Source: Crocinitomicaceae bacterium (lineage in GTDB: Bacteria > Bacteroidota > Bacteroidia > Flavobacteriales_D > Crocinitomicaceae). Taken from it: a stretch of 64,000 nucleotides of DNA. The notes beneath the pieces are model-generated. The model was not told where the DNA came from and ran no database searches. It saw nothing but the letters and a program-made list of their open reading frames with translations. A program made the translations under genes and the position numbers. The stretch spans positions 1 through 64,000 of the forward strand of contig JAKVAQ010000028.1 in NCBI GenBank assembly GCA_022447665.1, given 5' to 3'. Below are positions 9,533-18,954 of this stretch, one piece after another. How positions within the stretch are numbered: position 1 is the stretch's first letter; each line of letters starts with the position of its first letter.

Positions 9533-10516
9533 ATGAAAAAACACATCCTTTATTTCATGGTCTATGTATTTGCTTCACAGGCGTTTGCGCAAGATTATAG
9601 GTATCAATTTGGAATTGATGGAGGTTATACAAAACCATTATTTTACAGCACTCATCCTTGGGAAATATCAACGCCTGATTTTAATTTTAATTTTGGTATA
9701 CAGTTTCAGGATCATCTAAATGACAGGTGGCAATTAGACTATGGTATATTTTATAAGAGCATAGCTTACACCCGCACAAACACCTTTGACGAAAACGACA
9801 CGATTGTAGTTAACCCGGACGATAAGATCGAAAATATTGCCTATCATTTCATTGAGTTACCGATCACTTTTAGATACAATGTACTGAAAGATAGTAAATT
9901 TAAATTTTTACCTGGATTTGGAATTCGTCCTGCACTTTCGATCCAAGAACAAACAATCGGGAATTTTGGATTCGGTCTATTCTTATCTATGGCCATGGAA
10001 TATCAACTGAATGAAAAATGGAAGCTAAGAGTTGATCCGGTCTACACATACAGGTTGCCATTTTGGGGGGATTTTTCCGTCAATTTAGGAATCTACAGAT
10101 CTATCACGAATATAACAAATACAGCTAACAACGAAACGAAGGATAACGATCTGTTAAAGCGGAATGCTGTTGCTATTACTGCTGGTTATGGTGTTATTGT
10201 AGCCTCTTTTCAAATCGGATACGAAAGATTATTTTGGGAGAAGAAAAAAAACTTGCATCAGGCGGCATACGGAAACGTGAATTTTGGTGGATTTAGCTCG
10301 TTTGATGAAAGCATTTTCGGCTCTATATTAGGAGGATATTTAATTGGAAATAAAAATAAGTTCCTAGACATATCACTAGGTGTTCTAGCCACAGATGGAA
10401 AGACAATTCTTCCTTCAGGTGCATTTGGTTATAGATATCAAAACAATAACGTTCAATTCAGAACGGGTATTGGTTTCATAGAAGGAGTATATGTTGGATT
10501 CGCAAGAACTTTTTAA
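9533..10516 (+). CDS. outer-membrane beta-barrel-like protein, unknown
   Basis: 327 aa with a clear signal peptide (MKKHILYFMVYVFASQAFAQ). It is rich in alternating aromatic/polar strands typical of small outer-membrane barrels, for example QFGIDGGYTKPLFYS, FRYNVLKDSKFKFLPGFGIR and QIGYERLFWEKKKN, and ends in FARTF, the usual terminal aromatic. There may be two related halves, each beginning with a glycine-rich AGYG/DGGY strand. It is preceded by a good -7 box. The function is unknown; the family looks like generic PorT/outer-membrane barrel proteins of Bacteroidota. Confidence 0.75.
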   Translation: MKKHILYFMVYVFASQAFAQDYRYQFGIDGGYTKPLFYSTHPWEISTPDFNFNFGIQFQDHLNDRWQLDYGIFYKSIAYTRTNTFDENDTIVVNPDDKIENIAYHFIELPITFRYNVLKDSKFKFLPGFGIRPALSIQEQTIGNFGFGLFLSMAMEYQLNEKWKLRVDPVYTYRLPFWGDFSVNLGIYRSITNITNTANNETKDNDLLKRNAVAITAGYGVIVASFQIGYERLFWEKKKNLHQAAYGNVNFGGFSSFDESIFGSILGGYLIGNKNKFLDISLGVLATDGKTILPSGAFGYRYQNNNVQFRTGIGFIEGVYVGFARTF

Positions 10517-10658
10517 GTTCTTACGTTCATTATGTCAGAAATTTTCACTGAACCCACCCACCCCATTAGAAAGGTCTGAAAAATTGTCTGTTTTAGGTGT
10601 TTTGACAAAATTGATTTCATTCAAACTTTATCTTTTGGATTAATTCTAAGGAATCTTC

Positions 10659-11260
10659 ATGGATGTGAAGCCAAAGAAGTATATTAACACTGAATCTCAT
10701 GCTGTTGGATATGATTAAGAGTTGATAGGGGGAAGCCTTTCAAAAGATCAAAGTATTAAAGTTGGAGCTGAGGAAATAATGGTTATGATATCCGCTTTGA
10801 TAATAAGGGAAGAATTCTAGAATTAACCATAGTAAATGACTACAAGTGGGAGAATGGAGTAGCACTTACATTCCGTGCATCTAGCAGACTTCGATATAAA
10901 AACGAAAAGTTGAGTAGAGTAGTGACGGCGTCTGCTACGAGTTTTGATTTAAATGGAAAAACGATCAATGTTAAAGGACACGCTACTGATGATGCTTATG
11001 AATTTGATGCCGATGGAAATTTATCAGCGGTAAATGCCGATAAAGGTGATAGTGTAGATATTGAAGGACAAAATGAAGTTATTAAAGAAGGAACGGAGAT
11101 TCAATTTGCTTCAGAAAATGGCGCACTTGTAATTGAGAAAATCTTTGTTCAAGATGAGGTTACGGTGAACGTTTATAAGAAAAAAGGAGCGAAAGAAACC
11201 GTTGTGAAAGTAGGGAAAAAGATTGTTTTTAGCGAAGGTAAAGTCGTTAAGGCAGGCTAA
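10659..11260 (+). pseudogene. decayed gene with repeat-like beta-strand C-terminus
   Basis: Reading from the ATG at 10659 gives MDVKPKKYINTESHAVGYD, then TAA (10716-10718). The same frame resumes as ELIGGSLSKDQSIKVGAEE. One added A near 10773-10777 joins it to NNGYDIRFDNKGRILELTIV and on through a 116-codon open frame (usable TTG at 10910) to TAA at 11260. The restored length is about 200 codons. The C-terminal part is acidic and strand-rich (DLNGKTINVKGHATDDAYEF). No signal peptide and no family recognised. It is followed by a good terminator, so a transcript is still likely. Confidence 0.6.
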
Positions 11261-11286
11261 TCAATTTAATAAATAACTTACTCCAG

Positions 11287-11317
11287 AGGCTGGTCTAATT
11301 TTGATCAGCCTTTTTTT
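11287..11317 (+). terminator. intrinsic terminator
   Basis: AGGCTGGTC and GATCAGCCT (one G-U pair) form a 9-bp stem with a 7-nt loop, followed by seven T. It ends the decayed gene upstream and separates it from ygiQ. Confidence 0.8.
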
Positions 11318-11355
11318 CTGCGTTAAACAAACTTCCAGTTTAGTTTTAACTTCCA

Positions 11356-11363
11356 TACCTTTG
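11356..11363 (+). promoter_or_regulatory. -7 promoter box TACCTTTG
   Basis: TAnnTTTG match ending 6 nt before the ATG at 11370. Transcription would start almost at the start codon, giving a nearly leaderless mRNA. It also argues against any start further upstream. Confidence 0.55.
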
Positions 11364-11369
11364 TTGTTC

Positions 11370-13298
11370 ATGCAAGAAAAAAGGCCATATCAAGACTGGT
11401 TACCAATTACCAAAAAGGAATTGGAATACCACGGTTGGGAGGAATTGGATGTTGTTCTCATTTCAGGGGATGCCTATGTAGATCATCCTGCATTCGGACC
11501 AGCAGCAGTGGGAAGAATAATTCAAAGTGAGGGTTTGCGTGTGGGAATAATTCCACAGCCGAACTGGAGAGATGACTTGCGTGATTTTAAAAAGTTTGGT
11601 GCCCCGAAACTCTTTTTTGGTGTAACCTCTGGTTGTATGGATTCCATGGTGAATCATTATACAGCAGGTAAAAGGAAACGATCAACTGATTCTTATACTC
11701 CAGGTGGTGTTGCAGGTTTTAGACCTGATTACGCAACTACAAAGTATTGTCAAATCCTCAAAGATCTTTACCCTGATGTGCCTATTTTATTGGGAGGTAT
11801 TGAAGCATCCTTAAGAAGGGTTACCCATTATGATTATTGGGCAGATAAACTCTTCCCCACAATACTAGAAGATAGTGGGGCTGATATTTTGGTCTATGGA
11901 ATGGGGGAACAGCCATTGAGAGACATTATCAATCTCCTTAAAAAAGGAGTTCCTTTTGATTCATTAAGAACAATTCCACAGACCTGCTTTTTACAACCAA
12001 AATCCGAAGACTTACCTAAGAACAAGAATTGGGAAGATGTAGCATTGGCCTCTCATGAAGAGTGTTTAGAAGATAAATTGAAGTACGCTTCTAACTTCAA
12101 AGTGGTTGAGGTAGAATCGAATAAGTTGAAAGCTAGAAGGATTACCCAGGATATTGGTGAAAACCGATTAGTGATTAATCCTCCTTATAAAACCATGACT
12201 GAAAAGGAAATGGACGCCACTTTTGATTTACCATACACTAGACTTCCGCATCCAAAGTATGCTAAACGCGGTGCTATCCCTGCATATGAGATGATTAAGT
12301 TCTCCATAAATATGCATCGTGGTTGCTTTGGTGGGTGTAGTTTCTGTACGATCTCAGCACATCAAGGAAAATTCATTGCTTCGCGATCAGAAGAGTCTAT
12401 CATGAAAGAGGTGGAGCAGGTAACGCAAGATCCAGATTTCAAAGGATACATCTCTGATTTAGGAGGCCCTTCAGCGAACATGTACAAGATGAAAGGGATT
12501 GATGAAAGCATATGCGAAAAGTGTGTTTCACCATCCTGTATTCATCCGGTGATATGTTCGAATTTGGATACTACACACAAGCCAATGACTGATCTTTATA
12601 AAAAAGTAGATGCTCATCCCAAAGTGAAGAAGGCTTTTGTTGGTTCGGGTATTCGCTATGATTTATTGGTGAAGGATTATAATAAGCAGCTGGACGATAC
12701 GGATGCAGAGGAATATATGGAGCAGGTGGTGACCCGTCATGTTTCGGGGCGTTTAAAAGTCGCTCCCGAACACACAGCAGATGCTACCTTACGTGTTATG
12801 CGAAAACCTTCGTTTAAACATTTTCATAAGTTCAAAGAATCGTACGATAGAATCCAGAAAAAGCATGGGTTAAAACAGCCGTTAATTCCGTACTTCATTT
12901 CCTCTCATCCAGGATGCGAAGAAACTGATATGGCCAACTTAGCAGCAGAGACCAAGGATATGGGCTTCCAACTGGAACAGGTGCAAGATTTTACACCTAC
13001 ACCTATGACAGTGGCTACAGTGATCTATTATTCTGGGGTTCATCCGTATACGTTGAAGCCAACTTTTGTACCTAAAACTGCTCAAGAAAAGAAAGACCAA
13101 CACCGTTTCTTTTTCTGGTACAAACCTGAGAACAAAGACTGGGTGAAAAACAAACTTCTTAAAACTGGGAATAAAGAAACCTACGAAAAGTTGACCGGAA
13201 AAGGAGCTGGTAAAGCTTACGGAAATCAGTCCAAAAGAACGGGTGGAGATAATGTTCCGAAGTGGCTGAAAGAGTCGCGAAAGAAGAGGAAAAAGTAA
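11370..13298 (+). CDS. ygiQ: YgiQ-family radical SAM protein
   Basis: A 642-aa protein of the YgiQ (UPF0313) family. The N-terminal domain (about 1-290) is cobalamin-binding-like, with the family's DVVLISGDAYVDHPAFG stretch. The radical SAM core carries CFGGCSFC (C319-x3-C323-x2-C326) for the 4Fe-4S cluster. A second cysteine cluster (ICEKCVSPSCIHPVICSN) follows. The substrate of the family is not established. The start is set at MQEKRPYQDW because upstream codons lie in the terminator/promoter region. It converges with the next gene with one base between the stops. Confidence 0.9.
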   Translation: MQEKRPYQDWLPITKKELEYHGWEELDVVLISGDAYVDHPAFGPAAVGRIIQSEGLRVGIIPQPNWRDDLRDFKKFGAPKLFFGVTSGCMDSMVNHYTAGKRKRSTDSYTPGGVAGFRPDYATTKYCQILKDLYPDVPILLGGIEASLRRVTHYDYWADKLFPTILEDSGADILVYGMGEQPLRDIINLLKKGVPFDSLRTIPQTCFLQPKSEDLPKNKNWEDVALASHEECLEDKLKYASNFKVVEVESNKLKARRITQDIGENRLVINPPYKTMTEKEMDATFDLPYTRLPHPKYAKRGAIPAYEMIKFSINMHRGCFGGCSFCTISAHQGKFIASRSEESIMKEVEQVTQDPDFKGYISDLGGPSANMYKMKGIDESICEKCVSPSCIHPVICSNLDTTHKPMTDLYKKVDAHPKVKKAFVGSGIRYDLLVKDYNKQLDDTDAEEYMEQVVTRHVSGRLKVAPEHTADATLRVMRKPSFKHFHKFKESYDRIQKKHGLKQPLIPYFISSHPGCEETDMANLAAETKDMGFQLEQVQDFTPTPMTVATVIYYSGVHPYTLKPTFVPKTAQEKKDQHRFFFWYKPENKDWVKNKLLKTGNKETYEKLTGKGAGKAYGNQSKRTGGDNVPKWLKESRKKRKK

Positions 13299-13299
13299 T

Positions 13300-13774
13300 T
13301 TATTGAACAACTAAAATCACTCTTCGATTGCAGTTGTCTGCTGCATATCTTTCAAGTTGATTTTCTATTTTGTCTAACTCTTCTTTAGTAATTAACGGCT
13401 TGGATTCGCCCATACCCACTGGTGTAAGATTGGAAGTATTTATTTTATGTCTGTGTGATAATTCCAAAATGATTTCTTCCGCCCTACATTGAGAAAGTTT
13501 AAGGTTGCCCTCTGCACTTCCAATTGTGCCTTCATGGTATCTCAGTTCGAATGTTAGCTCACTATTTGTTAGTAAAAAATTGACCAACTCCAACATAGCT
13601 TGTTCCGCTTCAGGGTATGAAACTCTGCAATCATGTGTACCGATTATTTTTGGACAAATTATTTTGTCTCCACTTTTAAAATTTGAATCCTCAAAAGGTC
13701 TTGTATTGAGAATAATCGCATTGAGCAAAAGAGCTTACCGACAGCAGAAATATTGAAAAAAGTAATCCTTTCAT
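13300..13774 (-). pseudogene. secreted OmpA-like domain protein, frameshifted
   Basis: A signal peptide (MKGLLFSIFLLSVSSFAQ, start at 13774) reads into CDYSQYKTF and then stops. Removing one T from the T4 run (AAAA at 13693-13696 on the plus strand) joins it to EDSNFKSGDKIICPKI and a complete OmpA-like C-terminal region with NLKLSQCRAEEIILEL and GMGESKPLI. The joined 157-aa protein aligns along its length with the intact paralogue at 15894-16376 (AQC..YK....SGD.I.CP.I), which makes the shift convincing. The OmpA-like fold usually binds peptidoglycan. It is last in an operon with a PAP2 protein, a histidine kinase and the paralogue. Confidence 0.75.
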
Positions 13775-13808
13775 AATTTTATATACAGAAAGTTAGGTCC
13801 CACTTTGT

Positions 13809-14546
13809 CTAAAAACTCACCCTCAAATTCCCACCGTAAAAATTATTTCCGAAACTCGGCGTAAAAAACAACTCACCTTTTCGGTTTTTTCTGTCTTTCC
13901 ATGGATTCCAGTCTTTCAAAGGTTCAAAGTAATACACCGTGTTCACTACAAGCATAGCTAAACCAGCTCCCATAATCACATCTGGAACCCAATGCTTATT
14001 TTTCAGCACGCGTAGTGATGCTACTGTAACGCCAATAGAATATCCCGAATACGCTAAAGCGGGCGCTGTGTCTTTGAACTCATTAAAGAGCACTTGACAT
14101 TGCACAAAGGTCTGAGAGGTGTGTCCAGAAGGGTAAGCCGTAATCGCCCCATTATTTGGTCGCTGTATGCCAAAAGCATATTTCATTCCCAAGGTGAGCG
14201 CTCCGTTAATCATCTCAGAAATCACCAAAAATTTTGTTTGATGCCAAGGGGTGTTTTTTGCGGGTATTTTTAGAATATCCGCTCCGTACATTAATGCAGA
14301 GGGTGCAAATTGAAGAAAATCATCAGCATGTGTATAGAAGTCATCTTTTACCATAGACCTGGCCATACGTTGTAATCCAAATTTAGCCGAATCACGCATT
14401 AAGTCCACACTTATTAAACTCAAGCCAACAGGAGCCCACGCGACATCAAAATAGCTTCCGCGTTTGTTTTGTGACTTTAGAGTGTCCTCAAAAGCATAAG
14501 TATTAAATGAGATTGTTATGATTAATATAGAGAGAAGTCTACTCAC
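13809..14546 (-). CDS. PAP2-family phosphatase
   Basis: A 245-aa membrane protein with a signal/anchor N-terminus (MSRLLSILIITISFNTYAF). The phosphatase motifs are KYAFGIQRP (motif 1, KxxxxxxRP), PSGHT (motif 2) and SLRVLKNKHWVPDV (motif 3, SRxxxxxHxxxD form). The family removes phosphate from lipids such as phosphatidate, undecaprenyl diphosphate or lipid A; the substrate here is unknown. The C-terminus ends with strand-like residues (NNFYGGNLRVSF), as if a short outer-membrane strand followed. It is 20 bp downstream of the histidine kinase in a minus-strand operon. Confidence 0.88.
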   Translation of the reverse strand: MSRLLSILIITISFNTYAFEDTLKSQNKRGSYFDVAWAPVGLSLISVDLMRDSAKFGLQRMARSMVKDDFYTHADDFLQFAPSALMYGADILKIPAKNTPWHQTKFLVISEMINGALTLGMKYAFGIQRPNNGAITAYPSGHTSQTFVQCQVLFNEFKDTAPALAYSGYSIGVTVASLRVLKNKHWVPDVIMGAGLAMLVVNTVYYFEPLKDWNPWKDRKNRKGELFFTPSFGNNFYGGNLRVSF

Positions 14547-14566
14547 GACTTAAAGTTAAGCAAGTC

Positions 14567-15886
14567 TTATTTAATGGGAAAAGATATCGCATAAACTGCT
14601 CCGTCTTGAGAATAAAAGTGGAATTCTCCATCTATTTGATCTACAAGGCTTTCAATGAGTTCCAATCCTAAAGCAGTATCTCCATCACGGTCTATTTCTT
14701 CAGGAAACCCCTCTCCATTATCCTTGTAAATTAAAGTGTTTTGACCAGGTTCTAATTCCTTAAGTGCAAACGAAAAACTGGCATCTTCTCCCAATTTTGA
14801 GCTACAATGCTTATAAAAATTGGTGATTATTTCATTTAGAATAATACCCAAGGGAATTGCATGTTCGGCATCAATTCTCAATTCATCCGGAATATCAAGA
14901 GAATATTTAAAATCTTGTTTACCATAAATATCACCGAAATTCTCAATCATTCCTTTTAAGTACTCATTTAGATGAATTTCAGAGTAGGAAGGCTTTTCAT
15001 AAAGGTTTTTGTGAACCAAGGAAATCGACTCAATTTTACTTTGAATTTCCTGTAATGGCATCTTCGTTTTTGAATCATGAATTTTACTCATTTGAAGGTT
15101 AATCAAACTCACAATAATTTGAAGATTGTTTTTTACTCGATGATTTATTTCTTGGAGTAGCACTGAGTTTTCATTGTTTTTGGCTTCAAGTACTCTGTTC
15201 TTTTCTTCTAATTCACTTGTTCTCTCTGCGATTAGCTTTTCAAGATTTTGATGACTCGATTGAATTTTTTCTGTTTTAAGGGAGATCTCTTCTTTTTCAG
15301 AGAAAAGTTTTGATTCAGAATTTTGATAGATTTTAATCGCAAGGATTATAAAAATAGCATTGGAAACTGCAAAAGTGATAATATTGACTACTCGCGTAAA
15401 ATATAACCAGCTGAACTCAGATAGCGGAGTTAAATCTAATGGGTTAAAAATACCCACATACAATGTTATGATGGTAAACAAAATTGCACTGTACCCCCAA
15501 ACTTTTTCACGTTTGGCATCTATTGCTACAAGAATAAAGGTATAAGTAGGGAGGTAGCCAATGTAGAAGAAAGCAGAACAAGACAATAATAATGTTATTC
15601 CTGGTCCAATAAGCAGAATCATGGGGATGGCTATTCTTTTCGCAAGTAAGAACTTGCCTTTACTATTGATGTAAAGACCTGTAAGAATGATGACCAATAC
15701 AGGCAGAAGTAGAAGGGCTTTTTTACCAATTAACGGCCAGTATAATAAGGTTTGGATAAAAGTTGCAAGTGCACCTACGGCCATTCCTTGGTTAAAGAAT
15801 GAAATGCGATTTCGTTCTTCTATTTGAAGCTCTTCATTTATTCCTAGTTGAGATATGTTCCTCCAAAGAGAAGTCTTTCCTATCAT
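14567..15886 (-). CDS. membrane sensor histidine kinase (HisKA_2 type)
   Basis: 439 aa. Residues 35-190 hold about six membrane helices. A coiled coil (195-240) leads to a HisKA_2-like dimerisation domain with LLQEINHRVKNNLQ (phosphorylated His249). The ATPase domain has ILNEIITNFYKH (N box), YKDNGEGFP (G1) and ALGLELIESLV (G2). It belongs to the 7TM-like sensor plus HisKA_2 kinases common in Bacteroidota. No response regulator is adjacent; its operon partners are two secreted OmpA-like proteins and a PAP2 phosphatase, pointing to envelope sensing (inference). Confidence 0.88.
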   Translation of the reverse strand: MIGKTSLWRNISQLGINEELQIEERNRISFFNQGMAVGALATFIQTLLYWPLIGKKALLLLPVLVIILTGLYINSKGKFLLAKRIAIPMILLIGPGITLLLSCSAFFYIGYLPTYTFILVAIDAKREKVWGYSAILFTIITLYVGIFNPLDLTPLSEFSWLYFTRVVNIITFAVSNAIFIILAIKIYQNSESKLFSEKEEISLKTEKIQSSHQNLEKLIAERTSELEEKNRVLEAKNNENSVLLQEINHRVKNNLQIIVSLINLQMSKIHDSKTKMPLQEIQSKIESISLVHKNLYEKPSYSEIHLNEYLKGMIENFGDIYGKQDFKYSLDIPDELRIDAEHAIPLGIILNEIITNFYKHCSSKLGEDASFSFALKELEPGQNTLIYKDNGEGFPEEIDRDGDTALGLELIESLVDQIDGEFHFYSQDGAVYAISFPIK

Positions 15887-15893
15887 TAACTAA

Positions 15894-16376
15894 CTATATT
15901 ACTCGAAGTATTGTGCGGTTATTGCAGCGTTGCATTTCTTTTTTTTCTTCTTTCTTGGCATCTTCCATATCCTTTAAAGTATGAATAGGCACTCCGAAAC
16001 CATAGCCCTTCGCTTGGATCTGATAATCAGGCAAAACAAAGGTTTCAATAAGGTATTCACGTATAACATCTGCTCTTAACTGGGTGAGTTTCAAATTTTC
16101 TTTTTCATCAGCCTTAAAATCTGTATGAATTTGCAATTCGCAGAATAGGTTAGGATGAGTTTGAAGAAAGCCTCCAATGATCTGTAATGAAAATCTAGAT
16201 TTATCGAAATCGATATCTGAACTTGTTTCATTCACGAATGTGATATTAGGACAATAGATTTGATCTCCTGACAAATAAGCCGGTTCTGACATTGATTTAT
16301 AGTTCTCAATACCACATTGAGAATGACTGACCAAAACACTCATCAGAATAACTAAAAAGCTGAAAATAACTTTCAT
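15894..16376 (-). CDS. secreted OmpA-like protein
   Basis: 160 aa with a signal peptide (MKVIFSFLVILMSVLVSHSQ). The rest resembles an OmpA C-terminal domain: DIDFDKSRFSLQIIGGFLQT, LQIHTDFKADEKENLKLTQL, RADVIREYL and a NNR near the end (QRCNNRTILRVI). Such domains bind peptidoglycan. It is first in a minus-strand operon with the histidine kinase (7 bp away), PAP2 phosphatase and a broken paralogue at 13300-13774. It could provide the envelope signal to the kinase; this is inference from position. Confidence 0.75.
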   Translation of the reverse strand: MKVIFSFLVILMSVLVSHSQCGIENYKSMSEPAYLSGDQIYCPNITFVNETSSDIDFDKSRFSLQIIGGFLQTHPNLFCELQIHTDFKADEKENLKLTQLRADVIREYLIETFVLPDYQIQAKGYGFGVPIHTLKDMEDAKKEEKKEMQRCNNRTILRVI

Positions 16377-16565
16377 GGGATCAAATGTACGAAAATCTTA
16401 ATCCCTTTTTCTAATAAGCGTTTCTAGCCTTTTGTACACATAATGTGCACATTAAATATACCGGCTTATCGCATGAACCAGAATAGCTTTGAGATAAGAT
16501 TTCTAGAATAAACCTTCTGCATTCTTTTGAGTTAAAACTTTTCTTGAACTCGGGTAATGAATTAA

Positions 16566-16651
16566 AAACTGGTTAGTATGTATTTTTAGAGAATTCAACT
16601 CGGTTAGCATTTGGTTAGCATCAAGTAAAATTGATTTTAACTATAGTTAAA
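16566..16651. promoter_or_regulatory. upstream region with palindrome and short direct repeats
   Basis: The 16-bp perfect palindrome TTTAACTATAGTTAAA (16636-16651) lies 38 bp before the start of the large surface protein gene. Just upstream, GGTTAGTAT and two copies of GGTTAGCAT occur within about 50 bp. These may be binding sites for a regulator. The rest of the 313-bp gap shows no gene. Confidence 0.35.
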
Positions 16652-16689
16652 CTTGTATTCTCCCACTTTAAAAACTCACAATTAAGGTT

Positions 16690-18942
16690 ATGATTAAGAA
16701 CTTAAATCTATTTATTTTCCTTGTTTATTTGGGTCAAGTTAATGCTCAAATGACGACTTATGGAACCACGACTGGAACATGCGATTGCTATCAGCTGACA
16801 GCTGCTACAACAAATCAAGCGGGTTCAATATGGAGTCCCAATGAAATTAGTCTTGTAAATAGTTTTGATTTAACGTTCAGCGTGAATCTAGGTGACTCAG
16901 ACGGAGGAGCAGATGGACTTGTATTTGTTTTACGACAATCACCAGGAGATCCAGGAGCTTCTGGAGGTAGTTTAGGTTATGGAGGAATTCTAAACTCAAT
17001 CGGAGTTGAAATAGACACCTATTATAACGCAGGTAATGGAGATGTAGTGGATGACCATATTGGTATGCATTCAGATGGAGGTGTTACACATGATTTACAG
17101 GCGCCTGTGGCACTTCCTAATGTTGAGGATGGTGCCTTTCATGAGTTCCGCGCTACATGGGATCCTACTAGCTTTGAATTAGAAATATTTTTTGACGGCG
17201 CTTCAATTTTCACCTATACCAGCGATTTAACGACGACTATTTTTGGTGGAGACCCTATAGTTTATTTTGGATGGACCGCTGGAACTGGTGGAGCCTTTAA
17301 TGAACAAACTGTATGCTCGTATAGGGCAGTCGACTTTGTAACAGATCATGAAGATGGTTTAGGGGCTATTGAGGCCTGTCCTAATGAGTTAATTTCCTTT
17401 ACAGATCTTTCTACCAGCGATTTAATTTATAATTCCGAAGATATTATTGAGTGGTTATGGGACTTTGGAGATGGAACTACATCAACACTTGAAAACCCAA
17501 CGCACGAATATGCAGTTGGCGGAACATACAATATAACGCTGCTAGTAAAGGATATTACAGGGTGTTTTTCGGAAACAACAAGAATTGCGAATATCGAAGG
17601 TGTAGATCTAAGTTTAACCATAAGTCAGCCAACGTGTAATGGCTTTAACGATGGGTCTTTAACAGTTAATGTGCCGGGAACCTTAGTAGACCCAACTTTT
17701 ATTATTACCAATTCTGATGGTGATGTTTTAAACATTGATAATAGTAATTCAGCGAACAGCTTAAGTGAGGGGTGGTATTATGCGGTGGTTGAGGATACCG
17801 ATGGTTGTGGAAGCGGAATAGATTCATTCTATATTGCAGATCCACCAGAGATTTCAATTGATTTAACTACGGCAGACGCTATTTGTAATGGTGAAGCTAG
17901 TGCTTGGGCGCTGGTGGATACCGTTTATGACTATACAGGAGACTACAATATGATTACCTATATATGGAGCCCAAATCCGTTAGATCATGATGGAATCGGA
18001 GCAGATTCCATTTGGTCTATTGGCGCGGGAAATTTTACTATTACCATTAATGATGAGAATGGATGTTCGGTTGTTCTTCCGTTTACTATTGAGGAACCAG
18101 AGCCGATTGATTTTTCTCAGTTTGGCTCTGAACCAGCTTATTGTCGTCAGTTTGGATATCAATCAGGTAATGGTGTTGTTTTTGCCGCTGCAATAGGAGG
18201 TACACCTGATTATACTTATCTATGGACGAATCTTGGAACAGGAGAAACCAGTACTTCTACGACTTGGGGCGGTCTAAATCCTGGTACCTATGAAATTTTG
18301 GTGACTGATGATAATGGATGTACACTCACGGAATCTATTCTTCTAGATTCTCTAAACCCTATCGCTGAGTTTAATGCACTTTCGGATGAATTAGATCAGT
18401 ATTTGACGGGTACATTACCGGTAGAGGTAAGTTTTGAAAATGCTTCCACAAACTTTGCGAATCCTAATAACCCAAATGCAGACACTACTTTCTTTTGGAA
18501 TTTAGATTTTGACAATACTTCTTGGTTTATTTCGGAAGATTATTTTGAAATTATCGATACAACATACGGTGTAGCAGGTGAGTACAATGTTTGCCTGGTA
18601 GCGTTGAATAAAAACGGATGTTCTGATACGACGTGTAAGATAATTACAATTTACGATCCTATAGCCTTGGAAGGGGTGAACATTTTTACGCCTGATGGAG
18701 ATGGGATAAATGATCTTTTCACTTTCTCTGAAAAAGCTGCTTCTATAGTCGAATTCGATTGTCAAATTTTCAATAGATGGGGAATAAAGGTTGGAGAAAT
18801 AACTGACATCAATTCAGGATGGGATGGAAATGACTTGAACGGAGATGAATGTACCGATGGTACCTATTTTTACATCTATAACGCCGTCAGTCAAAATGGT
18901 ACAGAGTTATCCGGGCAAGGGGATTTACAATTGTCAAGGTAA
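16690..18942 (+). CDS. large secreted surface protein with lectin-like, PKD, SprB repeats and T9SS type B C-terminus
   Basis: 750 aa. Signal peptide MIKNLNLFIFLVYLGQVNAQ. Residues ~25-215 resemble an L-type lectin domain (DGADGLVFVLRQSP, GGILNSIGVEIDTYYN). A PKD domain follows (WLWDFGDGTTSTLENPTHEY). Three SprB-like repeats come next (PTCNGFNDGSLTVNV, DAICNGEASAWALV, YTYLWTNLGTGETS..GCTLT). The C-terminus carries the gliding/type B sorting domain (GVNIFTPDGDGINDLFTF, FNRWGIKV). It should be exported by Sec then T9SS and kept at the surface, probably as an adhesin or glycan binder. Monocistronic, with possible operators upstream. Confidence 0.9.
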   Translation: MIKNLNLFIFLVYLGQVNAQMTTYGTTTGTCDCYQLTAATTNQAGSIWSPNEISLVNSFDLTFSVNLGDSDGGADGLVFVLRQSPGDPGASGGSLGYGGILNSIGVEIDTYYNAGNGDVVDDHIGMHSDGGVTHDLQAPVALPNVEDGAFHEFRATWDPTSFELEIFFDGASIFTYTSDLTTTIFGGDPIVYFGWTAGTGGAFNEQTVCSYRAVDFVTDHEDGLGAIEACPNELISFTDLSTSDLIYNSEDIIEWLWDFGDGTTSTLENPTHEYAVGGTYNITLLVKDITGCFSETTRIANIEGVDLSLTISQPTCNGFNDGSLTVNVPGTLVDPTFIITNSDGDVLNIDNSNSANSLSEGWYYAVVEDTDGCGSGIDSFYIADPPEISIDLTTADAICNGEASAWALVDTVYDYTGDYNMITYIWSPNPLDHDGIGADSIWSIGAGNFTITINDENGCSVVLPFTIEEPEPIDFSQFGSEPAYCRQFGYQSGNGVVFAAAIGGTPDYTYLWTNLGTGETSTSTTWGGLNPGTYEILVTDDNGCTLTESILLDSLNPIAEFNALSDELDQYLTGTLPVEVSFENASTNFANPNNPNADTTFFWNLDFDNTSWFISEDYFEIIDTTYGVAGEYNVCLVALNKNGCSDTTCKIITIYDPIALEGVNIFTPDGDGINDLFTFSEKAASIVEFDCQIFNRWGIKVGEITDINSGWDGNDLNGDECTDGTYFYIYNAVSQNGTELSGQGDLQLSR

Positions 18943-18954
18943 ATGACCGTTGAC

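Noticed and set aside
11301-11369. Longer N-terminus for the YgiQ-like protein
   Set aside because: It would start inside the terminator T-run and across the -7 box; the conserved family start is MQEKRPYQDW.
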